The notes beneath the pieces are model-generated. The model was not told the DNA's origin. It saw only the letters and a list, made by a program, of their open reading frames with translations, and made no database searches. A stretch of DNA of 32,694 nt from GCA-003244245 sp035997545. Lineage in GTDB: Bacteria > Actinomycetota > Actinomycetes > Mycobacteriales > Pseudonocardiaceae. The translations under genes and the position numbers were made by a program. This document shows, piece after piece, positions 1 to 6,736 of this stretch; position 1 is the first letter of the stretch, and each line of letters begins with the position of its first letter. The DNA lies in the NCBI GenBank assembly GCA_035997545.1, contig DASYIL010000116.1:1-32694 (forward strand), given 5' to 3'.

Positions 1-1
1 G

Positions 2-364
2 TTGGGCGTCGATGTCCCCGCCGGCTCCGAGGATGCTGAGCCCCTGCGCACCCCCGTCGAGCAGGAGTTCCGGGTCGGCACCATGGGGCTGGGCTGGGAC
101 GTCGAGTCAAGGGCCATCGTCGTCGAACTGCTCGCCGTCACCGAGCAGGAGGTGGACGAATCGGTGGTGCTCGACGACACCGACGAGGGCCCCGACGCGG
201 TGCGGGTGTTCCTGTCCCTCTCCCAGGCCCGGGCGTTCACCGCCCGTGCTGAGCGGGTGATCTCGGCAGGGCGAAGACCCTGCCCGCTGTGTGCGGAGCC
301 GTTGGAGCCGAAAGGGCACATCTGCCCACGGCAGAATGGTTACCGTCGCCAGGTCGAGGCCTAA
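2..364 (+). CDS. DUF3090 family protein, C-terminal part (5' end outside window)
   Basis: This reading frame is open at the window start and ends at TAA 362-364, leaving 120 residues. Family members are about 190-200 aa, so roughly the first 70-80 residues are missing. The visible part ends in a zinc-finger-like Cys cluster (CPLC, then a Cys about 14 residues on), which is typical of the actinobacterial DUF3090 family (Rv2134c-like). The biochemical function of the family is unknown to me. In actinobacteria it is paired with the SCO1521-family gene that follows, and here the two overlap by 29 bp. Family assignment is by recognition of the sequence and of the gene pair. Confidence 0.85.
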   Translation: MGVDVPAGSEDAEPLRTPVEQEFRVGTMGLGWDVESRAIVVELLAVTEQEVDESVVLDDTDEGPDAVRVFLSLSQARAFTARAERVISAGRRPCPLCAEPLEPKGHICPRQNGYRRQVEA

Positions 365-1169
365 GCGGCCGGCGTTGCTGCCCACCGACCCGGCGGCACT
401 GCCGCTCCTGCACGATGGCCGCATCGACGTGGCTGGTCGGATCGTGGACGCCTCCAACGCCACCCTGTTCTGCACGGTGCACTGCGATGGGGTCAGCGCC
501 GAGTGCGTCTACAAGCCGATCCGTGGAGAGCGTCCGCTGTGGGATTTCCCGCACGGCACCCTGGCCGGTCGGGAAGTGGCCAGCTGGCTGCTGTCCGAGG
601 CTACCGGCTGGTCCCTGGTACCACCTACGGTGCTGCGTGCGGGGCCACTGGGGCCCGGCATGGTGCAGCTGTGGGTGGACACCGAGCCCGAGCGGGACCT
701 GGTGGACGTAGTGCCGGTCGACGCAGTGCCGGCAGGTTGGCGCCGGGTGCTGCAGGCGCACGACCGCAACGGCGAACCGGTGTTACTGGTGCACGCCGAC
801 ACTGAAGGGGTGCGCCAGCTAGCCGTGCTGGACGTGCTACTTAACAACGCCGACCGCAAGGGCGGCCACGTACTTGCCGCGCTGGACGGCACAGTGTACG
901 GAGTGGACCATGGGATTTGCCTGCACCATGAGGACAAGCTGCGCACCGTCCTGTGGGGCTTCCGCGGTGAGCCGTTGCCGATTCCAGTGCTGGCTGTACT
1001 GCACCGGTTGCGATCCGAACTGGACGGCACGTTGGGCGCTGCGCTTACCGAGCACCTGACCCGGACCGAGCTGGCGGCCCTGCGGGCACGGACCGACCGG
1101 CTGCTGGCCGCCGAGACGTTCCCGGCCCCGAATGGGGCCTGGCCGGCGATCCCGTGGCCGGCGTTGTGA
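336..1169 (+). CDS. SCO1521-family conserved protein (kinase-like fold suspected)
   Basis: This 277-aa protein matches the SCO1521/Rv2133c family always seen next to DUF3090. The ATG at 336 is preferred because it overlaps the end of the upstream gene by 29 bp, suggesting translational coupling; an in-frame start at 291 would add 15 Arg/Ser-rich residues unlike the family. The C-terminal half has LLNNADRKGGH followed about 13 residues later by VDHGICLH. This resembles the catalytic loop and metal-binding motif of PI3/4-kinase-like or HipA-like phosphotransferases. The kinase idea is family-level inference; no substrate is known. No signal peptide or membrane segment is visible. Confidence 0.85.
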   Translation: MVTVARSRPKRPALLPTDPAALPLLHDGRIDVAGRIVDASNATLFCTVHCDGVSAECVYKPIRGERPLWDFPHGTLAGREVASWLLSEATGWSLVPPTVLRAGPLGPGMVQLWVDTEPERDLVDVVPVDAVPAGWRRVLQAHDRNGEPVLLVHADTEGVRQLAVLDVLLNNADRKGGHVLAALDGTVYGVDHGICLHHEDKLRTVLWGFRGEPLPIPVLAVLHRLRSELDGTLGAALTEHLTRTELAALRARTDRLLAAETFPAPNGAWPAIPWPAL

Positions 1170-1369
1170 GACCTGATCGCAGGGTCGCCGGCGGCTCGCG
1201 CGGACCTGTGGGGCCTCGCGGTGGGGGAGCGCTGCCCGCGGCTGACCACACCTCCTGGTCGAAGTCCGCGGTGAGGATGCGCAAGTAAGTTGCCGTGCAG
1301 TTAACTAGATATGGCTGCGATCGAATTGGTAGTCGTAAGCCGGCTCCACCGTCACCCGGACTTCTCGAG

Positions 1370-1410
1370 TCCTATGGTTGTTTGAATCAGATCCTACGGT
1401 TGTTTGGATC
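1370..1410 (+). repeat. 19-bp imperfect direct repeat, two copies 22 bp apart
   Basis: Copy 1 (1370-1388) reads tcctatggttgtttgaatc and copy 2 (1392-1410) tcctacggttgtttggatc. They differ at two positions. The 22-bp centre-to-centre distance is about two helical turns, so both copies would face the same side of the DNA, as expected for a pair of activator or repressor sites. The regulator is unknown. Confidence 0.75.
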
Positions 1411-1527
1411 CAATTAACCTAGCATGCGGTGGGCGCTCACGTTCAAAGAGTAGCCGTGGATGAGGATGGCGAGATGACTGTCTAACGGCAAGTATGCAGG
1501 CCGTGACGTAATCAGGAACGCGCTAGG

Positions 1528-1550
1528 CCATTCGAATGGTTCGGACCATT
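1528..1550. promoter_or_regulatory. Overlapping palindromes, operator or small hairpin
   Basis: CCATTCGAATGG (1528-1539) is a perfect 12-bp palindrome. Its right half is reused in a second inverted repeat, AATGGT-tcgg-ACCATT (1535-1550), which is followed by T residues. The layout could be an operator with three half-sites or a weak terminator for upstream transcription. It lies about 195 bp before the start at 1745. Confidence 0.45.
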
Positions 1551-1744
1551 TTTCGTTACACTGGGATTCTGGTTGCGATTAGTCATCATGACGGGCTCAA
1601 ACCAACCGCTCGGGTGGTTCTGCACCGGGCGCAGCCGTAAGTGCTGCGTTCGCGATCGGTGTGGAACCTGAGCCTGGACCGATTTGACGTGTCCAGGTTA
1701 TAGGTCGCGTGAGGTCACGTGAGATTACGACTACGGAGGTTTAC

Positions 1745-2359
1745 ATGGATCGCAACATCAGGCGGCGGCTCGGCGTTTTCGCGTCCTCAGCCGTCCTGGC
1801 TACCGGTTTGATGCTGGCGGTCGGAGGCACCGCCCTCGCTCAGCCCGGGCCCGGCGGCCCCGGCGGGCCCGGCGGCCCCGGCGGCGCCGGCGGCCCCTGC
1901 TTCTTCACCGGGTGCACCGCTGGCAGCGGCAATAACGGCGGCACCGGCGGCAACGGCGGCCCTGGCGGTTTCGGCATCCTCCAGAACGGTGCACCCGGCG
2001 GCCTCGGCGGCAACGGCGGCCTCGGCGGCAACGGCGGCAACTGCGTCGACGTGTTCTTCTTCGGGCCGTGCACCGCAGGTAACGGTGGCAACGGCGGAGG
2101 CGGCGGTACCGGCGGCCCGGGCGGGTTCTCCGTCTTCGGTAACGGTGGCCCCGCCGGAGGCGGCGGGAACGGCGCTGACGGCGGAAGGGGCGGAAGCTGC
2201 TTCGGCTTTACGGCTCCTTGCACGGCTGGGACCGGCGGTGCCGGCGGTCCCGGCGGAGGCGGCGGGAACGGCGGGTTCTCCGTCTTCGGCAATGGCGGCA
2301 ACGGTGGACCGGGCGGCAACGGCGGCAACGGCGGCCCCGGCGGCAACGCCATCTTCTAA
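1745..2359 (+). CDS. Secreted GGX-repeat (PGRS-like) protein with three Cys-pair repeats
   Basis: This 204-aa protein starts at ATG 1745, preceded by a good ribosome site GGAGG at 1735-1739. A clear Sec signal peptide covers residues 1-32 (Arg-rich start, hydrophobic 11-25, ALA before Gln33). The mature part is almost entirely GGX triplets and three tandem units of about 50 residues. Each unit has a pair of Cys (C52/C57, C100/C109, C152/C159) with the second Cys followed by TAG, then GGX triplets, then a GF(S/G)(V/I)xxNG module (75-82, 127-134, 177-184). GGX repeats of this style occur in mycobacterial PGRS domains and are thought to form polyglycine-II helices, but no PE domain is present. 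I infer an extracellular structural protein, possibly disulfide-bonded. It is the first of three exported repeat proteins in a row; function unknown. Confidence 0.85.
   Translation: MDRNIRRRLGVFASSAVLATGLMLAVGGTALAQPGPGGPGGPGGPGGAGGPCFFTGCTAGSGNNGGTGGNGGPGGFGILQNGAPGGLGGNGGLGGNGGNCVDVFFFGPCTAGNGGNGGGGGTGGPGGFSVFGNGGPAGGGGNGADGGRGGSCFGFTAPCTAGTGGAGGPGGGGGNGGFSVFGNGGNGGPGGNGGNGGPGGNAIF
2121..2289 (+). repeat. Internal DNA duplication within the GGX protein gene
   Basis: The 19-mer gcgggttctccgtcttcgg occurs at 2121-2139 and again at 2271-2289, exactly 150 bp (50 codons) apart. It encodes the GFSVFGNG module. A more diverged copy is near 1965-1990. The protein repeat therefore grew by fairly recent duplication. 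Confidence 0.8.
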
Positions 2360-2827
2360 GCCATCTCGGGCGCAAGAGGTCACCGTACCGATCCACGACC
2401 CGCAATCGAGCTGCGTGGTCCCGACCGTCTACCCGGGTCGCGCTGAACCTCGACGGTCATCGTGACGACGCGCGGCGACCACCCTCAGACCGGGGTCCTG
2501 GGCTGAGGGGAGAAGGCAACGTGTTGAGGATGAGCCCGGACGCGGACCCATCCTCAACACGCCACACCTGTCACCACAAACGAAATCAACCACAGCGCAA
2601 CGATTACATCACAAAGCGTGCCCCATAAAGGGGAAAACCAACGGCGATCCACGCCGTGAGAGCCGCGCAGTGGCACTACGCGGCCGGACCCGCGGGGGGG
2701 TACGTCCCGTGCAGGCCGATGAAGATACGCCAACGACGACACAGGAGCGGTGAGACCGACTCCATCTGCGTTACCTCAACAAACTGAGCAGGCGCATGTC
2801 ACCGGCGGCGAGAAGCGAGGGTTTCCC
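2360..2827. other. 468-bp intergenic region between repeat-protein genes
   Basis: No gene is supported. The region holds a hairpin CCCTCAG/CTGAGGG (2482-2488/2503-2509) and a stronger inverted repeat at 2520-2561. The second half (about 2570-2650) is relatively A-rich and may carry the promoter of the next gene, but I could not assign -35/-10 boxes with confidence. Confidence 0.5.
2520..2561 (+). terminator. 13-bp perfect inverted repeat (terminator or operator)
   Basis: The left arm cgtgttgaggatg (2520-2532) is the exact reverse complement of the right arm 2549-2561, with a 16-nt loop. It lies 160 bp downstream of the first repeat-protein gene. There is no T-tract, as is common in high-GC actinobacteria. 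It could be a transcription terminator or a protein-binding palindrome. Confidence 0.5.
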
Positions 2828-3436
2828 ATGAAAGTCAGGTCACGTCACAACACGATGCAGGGACTCAGGCCGCGGCTGCGGACTGGACGAGCCACCGCGG
2901 TAGCCGTCACGGCCCTGGTTGCCATGGCGGGGAGTGCGATGTTCCAAGACCAATCCAGTCACCCGCTGAACCAGCAGCAGAGTCTGCGGCTCCAATCTGT
3001 TCAATCCGACCAGCCTGGTGAGTTCGGCCAGCTCGGCCCGCTTGGCCGGTCCGTCTGGTTCGGCCACTTCGGCGAGCTTCGCCAGCTGGTCGAGCAGCTT
3101 GGCCAGCCCGGTCACCTTGACCCATCCGATCAGCTCCGTCAGCTGGTCGAGCAGCTTGGCCAGTCCGGTCACCTTGGCCCATCCGATCAGCTCCGTCAGC
3201 TGGTCGAGCAGCTGGCCCCAAACCAATTCGAGCAACTCTTCCAACTGCTCCTCCAGCTGATCGAACTCGACCACTTCAATCAGCCAGGTCAGCCCGGCCA
3301 GCCAGGTGAGCCAGGTCAGCCCGGCCAGCCGGGTCAGCCCGGCCAGCCCGGCCAGCCCGGCCAGCCCGGCCAGCCCGGCGGCAGTGGGGGTGCCGGGGGT
3401 GCCGGGGGTGCCGGGGGTGCCGGCCAGCCCGGCTAG
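2828..3436 (+). CDS. Exported Gln/Leu-rich and collagen-like (GQP)n repeat protein
   Basis: This 202-aa protein starts at ATG 2828, with a purine-rich stretch (agcgaggg) just upstream; an in-frame start at 2750 would put 26 atypical residues before the signal. A basic N-terminus and hydrophobic segment at about residues 21-38 form a signal peptide or membrane anchor. Three zones follow. Residues 60-150 are Gln/Leu-rich and probably helical, with RQLVEQL repeated at 85, 104 and 123. Residues 152-183 are collagen-like GQP triplets. Residues 187-198 are four GGA triplets. There are no Cys. The mixed architecture (predicted helix, Gly-Pro-Gln rod, GGA tail) suggests a surface or matrix protein. 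It sits between two other exported repeat proteins. I do not recognise a family. Confidence 0.75.
   Translation: MKVRSRHNTMQGLRPRLRTGRATAVAVTALVAMAGSAMFQDQSSHPLNQQQSLRLQSVQSDQPGEFGQLGPLGRSVWFGHFGELRQLVEQLGQPGHLDPSDQLRQLVEQLGQSGHLGPSDQLRQLVEQLAPNQFEQLFQLLLQLIELDHFNQPGQPGQPGEPGQPGQPGQPGQPGQPGQPGQPGGSGGAGGAGGAGGAGQPG
3080..3214 (+). repeat. 57-bp tandem repeat, about 2.4 copies, coding
   Basis: Units begin at 3080, 3137 and 3194, each starting cgycagctggtcgagcagct. Each encodes 19 residues beginning RQLVEQL. The first two units are almost identical, and the third diverges after about 21 bp. The reading frame is preserved. Confidence 0.85.
3281..3421 (+). repeat. 9-bp coding microrepeats: (GQP)n then (GGA)4
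   Basis: From about 3281 to 3379 the sequence is built from 9-bp units of the type ggccagccc (Gly-Gln-Pro); the copies from 3334 on are essentially perfect. From 3386 to 3421 there are four perfect copies of gggggtgcc (Gly-Gly-Ala). Perfect 9-bp arrays are prone to slippage in whole codons, so allele length may vary between strains. Confidence 0.85.
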
Positions 3437-3554
3437 CCCGGCGGCGAGGGAGATGCGGGGGTGCGGGTGGCGATGGGCTAACGAGCCCTGATTCATGGAG
3501 TGGTCGGGGATCCGCTCATCGACAAATAGCCAGCTCTTCTTGGAGGGTTCATCA

Positions 3555-4268
3555 ATGAAACGCGTTGTCGCTTCTGCCGTGCTGGCCAGTCTGACCAGTG
3601 GGGTACTCATACTCTCGGCGCTGCCTGCCGAAGCCGCCCCCGGAAGCCCGTGGCCTTGCTTCGCATGTCCGGGCGACTACAGCGTCCCCAAGCCAGTCGG
3701 TGGCCCCGGCGGTGCCGGCGGTGCCGGCGGCACCGGTGGCCCCGGCGGAGTCCCCTCCGGTAACGGAGGTAACGGCGGCATCGGCGGTGCCGGCGGGGTC
3801 GGGGGTATCGGCGCGATCATCGGCGGTTCCGGCGGTCCCGGCGGCCCAGGAGGGAACGCTGGCCCTGCTGGTGGGCCCGGTGGCACCAGTGGAACCGGCG
3901 GTCAAGGTGGTGTCGGCGGTCCCGGTGGTTTCGGTGGATTCCTCGGAGGTGCCGGTGGCGGGGGTGGGGCCGGCGGCGGCCCCAACGGAGCCGGCGGGAA
4001 CGGTGGAATCGGCGGGGAAGGCGGGATCATCGGTGGAATGGGTGGCAGGGGTGGTGCCGGCCAAGGTACCGGACTCGACGGTAATGGCGGGAATGGCGGT
4101 AATGGTGGCCTCGTCGGCGGGGTTGGAGGCCTACCCGGTGGCGTCACCGGAAGGGGCGGTAACGGCGGTAACGGCGGCCTCGTCGGAGGCCCCGCCGTGT
4201 GCGGCGGCATGGGCGGCAGCGGCAGCTTGGTCAGCGGCCCAACCATCGCTTGTCCCTGGACGTCTTGA
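3555..4268 (+). CDS. Secreted GGX-repeat (PGRS-like) protein with terminal Cys pairs
   Basis: This 237-aa protein starts at ATG 3555 behind the ribosome site GGAGGG (3542-3547). Residues 1-28 are a Sec signal peptide ending near AEA-AP. The mature chain begins with a CFAC motif (C35, C38). About 165 residues of GGX triplets follow, rich in GGN, GGA, GGP and GGI, with spaced hydrophobic breaks (IGAIIGG, GGFLGG, GGIIGG, GGLVGG). The chain ends with a cap containing C216 and C233. The Cys at both ends could lock or cross-link a polyglycine-II-type bundle (inference). It resembles the PGRS part of mycobacterial PE_PGRS proteins but has no PE domain. It is the last of the trio and is followed by a strong terminator. 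Confidence 0.85.
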   Translation: MKRVVASAVLASLTSGVLILSALPAEAAPGSPWPCFACPGDYSVPKPVGGPGGAGGAGGTGGPGGVPSGNGGNGGIGGAGGVGGIGAIIGGSGGPGGPGGNAGPAGGPGGTSGTGGQGGVGGPGGFGGFLGGAGGGGGAGGGPNGAGGNGGIGGEGGIIGGMGGRGGAGQGTGLDGNGGNGGNGGLVGGVGGLPGGVTGRGGNGGNGGLVGGPAVCGGMGGSGSLVSGPTIACPWTS

Positions 4269-4281
4269 AAAGGTGAAAGCA

Positions 4282-4322
4282 GCGGAAGCCCCACGGCCTA
4301 GTGCAGGCCGTGGGGCTTCCGC
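4282..4322 (+). terminator. Strong intrinsic terminator, 18-bp perfect stem
   Basis: GCGGAAGCCCCACGGCCT (4282-4299), loop agtgc (4300-4304), and the exact reverse complement (4305-4322). It starts 13 bp after the stop codon of the third repeat-protein gene and has no U-tract, as usual in actinobacteria. Confidence 0.9.
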
Positions 4323-4595
4323 GTACTGGCCGAGGCGGGAAAACAGTAACCACCGGGATTAGCGCTGTCCCCGGCGCCCCCGATGTAGGGAGTTCGCGGG
4401 TGCGATCTTCGGCGTCAGCCTCTCGGCCACGCTGCCGGTCGCCGTCGCCGCGCCGATCGCCGCCCCCCAGCTCTATCAGCCGCTCCCATACCACCGGCAA
4501 CACCTGCGGCGCCACGATCACAAACCCGATCACCCAGCACTGCAGCGCGGCACCGCAATGACCACCCACAGAGTGATCGTCCGACGAACCCAGGC
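4323..4595. other. 273-bp region without a recognisable gene
   Basis: Short frames exist on both strands but none has a start, codon bias and length that convince me. On the minus strand a hydrophobic stretch (about 4560-4480) followed by an Ala-rich stretch in another frame could be a decayed membrane protein. Given the transposase fragment next door, this is probably junction debris. Confidence 0.4.
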
Positions 4596-5071
4596 TTGAG
4601 CTCCGACACCCGAGGATGGGTTGACCGCCTACAAGAACTCGCCTACGTCGAACGCGACTTCCGCATCATCAAGGTCAACGACCTCGACCTGCGTCCCATC
4701 CTTCACTACCTATCCGAACGGACCCCTTCCCACGTATTCCTGTGCATGCTCGCGGCCTACATCACCGGGCACCTGCGCAACGTCCTCACCCCACTCACCT
4801 ACACCGACGAGCACATCCCGCACCGCGCCGACCCCGTTTCCCCCGCCCAACGCTCACCCAGCGCCAAGCCGAGGACAAAGACAAGAAAACCCCCGACGGA
4901 CTGCCCGTACGAAGCTTCCGCGACCTACTCGAACACCTCAGCAAACTGGACAGAGAAACAATCAACTTCACCGGCCAGCGCATCGAAAAGATCACCAACA
5001 CCACCCCGACCCAACGACGCGCCTTCGAGCTGATCGGCCTCCGGAATGGGTGGATTCTACCGCTTGCATAG
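4596..5071 (+). pseudogene. IS1634-type transposase, C-terminal fragment, frameshifted
   Basis: Frame 1 (from about 4596) carries VERDFRIIKVNDLDLRPI, then a HVFLCMLAAYITGHLR segment, typical of the C-terminal part of IS1634/IS4-like DDE transposases. At about 4855-4870 the match moves to another frame, continuing with TPDGLPVRSFRDLLEHL and ending PTQRRAFELIGL before TAG 5069-5071. The N-terminal catalytic part is absent and no inverted terminal repeats are seen. It is a dead insertion-sequence remnant bordering the accessory island. Family assignment is by motif recognition. Confidence 0.75.
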
Positions 5072-5253
5072 GCGACGCGTTTTTTGACTTTGCGGTAGTA
5101 AATCGCGTTCTCCGCGACCATGCCGGGAACTGGGTGGTGCCGGTGCTGGCGGTGCCAGGAAAGCCGGCGTTGACGGGGCGGGGTCGAACCTGCTTCGCGA
5201 GCTTGCGGATGTCGTGGTTGGCGAACCGGGATGCTGGCCGGGACGTGCGTGCG
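5072..5253. other. Short intergenic region before the AAA+/VWA pair
   Basis: No gene is supported. A minus-strand frame through here overlaps the next gene and has no recognisable motif. The only clear signal is the -10 element at its right edge. Confidence 0.4.
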
Positions 5254-5259
5254 TAGCGT
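5254..5259 (+). promoter_or_regulatory. -10 element TAGCGT, leaderless start
   Basis: TAGCGT ends 7 nt before the GTG at 5267, so transcription should begin at or next to the start codon. It also decides the choice of GTG 5267 over the ATG at 5231. Confidence 0.55.
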
Positions 5260-5266
5260 TGGGCCC

Positions 5267-6736
5267 GTGACCTTTTCCCCAAAGCGTGGGTCCACTCAGC
5301 CCGGATCCACTCAGCCTGCTGCTGACCTGCCGCGCACGCTGGGCGCGTTGCGCGCTGGCGGGCACGTGCAGCGTGACGTGAAGGGTGAGATGCGGGCGAA
5401 CCTGCTCGATGCGCTGCGCAGTGGTCGTGATCCGTGGCCGGGCATCGTCGGGTTCTCCGACACGGTGTTGCCGCAGCTGGAGCGGGCGTTGCTGGCGGGG
5501 CACGACGTGGTGCTGCTCGGTGAGCGTGGCCAGGGCAAGACCCGTTTGCTGCGCACGCTGGCCGGGTTGCTCGATGAGTGGACGCCGGTCATCGAGGGCG
5601 CCGAGTTGGATGAGCATCCCTACCAGCCGATCACCCCGGACTCGATCCGGCGCGCCGCCGAACTGGGCGATGATCTGCCGGTGGCATGGCGGCACCGGTC
5701 GCTGCGCTACACCGAGAAGCTGGCCACCCCGGACACCAGCGTCGGTGACCTGGTCGGCGACGTCGACCCGGTCAAGGTCGCCGAAGGTCGCAGCCTGGGT
5801 GATCCGGAGACGATCCACTTCGGGCTGGTGCCCCGCTCGCACCGTGGCATCGTCGCGATCAACGAACTGCCCGACCTGGCTGAGCGGATCCAGGTCTCGC
5901 TGCTCAACGTGATGGAGGAGCGGGACATCCAGGTACGCGGCTACACCCTGCGGTTACCGTTGGATGTGCTGCTGGTGGCCAGCGCCAACCCCGAGGACTA
6001 CACCAACCGGGGCCGGATCATCACCCCGCTCAAGGATCGTTTCGGCGCCGAGATCCGCACCCACTACCCGCGGGAGATTGCCGCCGAGGTTGCGCTGGTC
6101 GCTCAGGAGGCCGACCTGGCCACCATCGGCGCCGAGGTCGGCGAGCCGCTGCTGGAGGTGCTGGCCCGGTTCTCCCGGCACCTTCGCGCCAGCGCGGCGA
6201 TCGATCAGCGTTCCGGGGTGTCCGCGCGGTTCGCGGTGGCCGGCGCGCAGACCGTCGCCGCTGCCGCGCTGCGGCGGGCCGCGTTGACCGGTGAGGAGCA
6301 CGCGGTGGCCCGCCCCGTGGACCTGGAGGCGATGCCGTCGGTACTGCGGGGCAAGCTGGAGTTCGAGTCCAGCTATGAGCAGCCATCGTCAGAGCGTGAC
6401 GAGCGGGGTGAGGTGCTGACCCACCTGCTGCGCCGTGCGGTGGCCGACACCGCCCGGGCCCGGCTGCGCGGCCTGGACCTCGCGCCGCTGGCTGCGGAGG
6501 TCTCAGGTGGCCACCGGGTGGCCACCGGCGAGCGGGTACCCGCCGCCGAGGTGCTGGCCGCGTTGCCGGAACTGCCGGTGCTGCACGAGGTCGCCACCCG
6601 TCTGGGTGCCGCCCCGGATGGCCCACCCGGTCCGATCGCCGCCGCTGTCGAGCTCGCGCTGGAATCGCTGTACCTCACCCGCAAGCTCGGCAAGGACATC
6701 GAGGACGGCCGCACCGTGTACGGATCCAGTCAATGA
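5267..6736 (+). CDS. MoxR/ChlI-like AAA+ ATPase (magnesium-chelatase-like)
   Basis: This 489-aa protein (from GTG 5267) has Walker A GERGQGKT about 85 residues in, a Walker-B-like segment IVAINELPDL, and a sensor region LLVASANPEDYTNRG followed by PLKDRFGAEI. This is the ChlI/MoxR type of AAA+ ATPase, and actinobacterial homologues (Rv0958-like) are annotated as magnesium chelatase. No chelatase H subunit or tetrapyrrole gene is nearby, so metal chelation is unlikely here. It overlaps the VWA gene by ATGA (6733-6736). Such pairs generally act as ATPase plus metal-dependent adaptor in remodelling or assembling other proteins (family knowledge); the target is unknown. Confidence 0.88.
   Translation: MTFSPKRGSTQPGSTQPAADLPRTLGALRAGGHVQRDVKGEMRANLLDALRSGRDPWPGIVGFSDTVLPQLERALLAGHDVVLLGERGQGKTRLLRTLAGLLDEWTPVIEGAELDEHPYQPITPDSIRRAAELGDDLPVAWRHRSLRYTEKLATPDTSVGDLVGDVDPVKVAEGRSLGDPETIHFGLVPRSHRGIVAINELPDLAERIQVSLLNVMEERDIQVRGYTLRLPLDVLLVASANPEDYTNRGRIITPLKDRFGAEIRTHYPREIAAEVALVAQEADLATIGAEVGEPLLEVLARFSRHLRASAAIDQRSGVSARFAVAGAQTVAAAALRRAALTGEEHAVARPVDLEAMPSVLRGKLEFESSYEQPSSERDERGEVLTHLLRRAVADTARARLRGLDLAPLAAEVSGGHRVATGERVPAAEVLAALPELPVLHEVATRLGAAPDGPPGPIAAAVELALESLYLTRKLGKDIEDGRTVYGSSQ

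Larger units (their letters stand above)
1170..1744. other. 575-bp intergenic region upstream of the secreted-protein cluster
   Basis: No convincing gene is present on either strand. Base composition is visibly more AT-rich than the flanks. It contains a 19-bp direct repeat (1370-1388 and 1392-1410), overlapping palindromes at 1528-1550, and an inverted repeat CCTGGAC/GTCCAGG at 1673-1679/1691-1697. These probably form the control region of the gene at 1745. I could not place a -35/-10 promoter with confidence, and I see no match to a riboswitch class I know. Confidence 0.6.

Noticed and set aside
1787..2383. Long minus-strand frames rich in Pro or Ala over the GGX genes (also 1840-2352, 3552-4064, 3902-4294)
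   Set aside because: These are the antisense reading of GGX codons. They lack ribosome sites and signal peptides, while the plus strand has both.
2554..2742. Minus-strand frame with a hydrophobic stretch between the repeat-protein genes
   Set aside because: No ribosome site, and it crosses the inverted repeat at 2520-2561; probably chance.
3080..3214. 57-bp repeats as a CRISPR array
   Set aside because: The units are contiguous without unique spacers and preserve a reading frame in an exported protein.
4992..5282. Minus-strand 96-codon frame before the AAA+ gene
   Set aside because: It overlaps both the transposase remnant and the start of the ATPase gene and shows no known motif.
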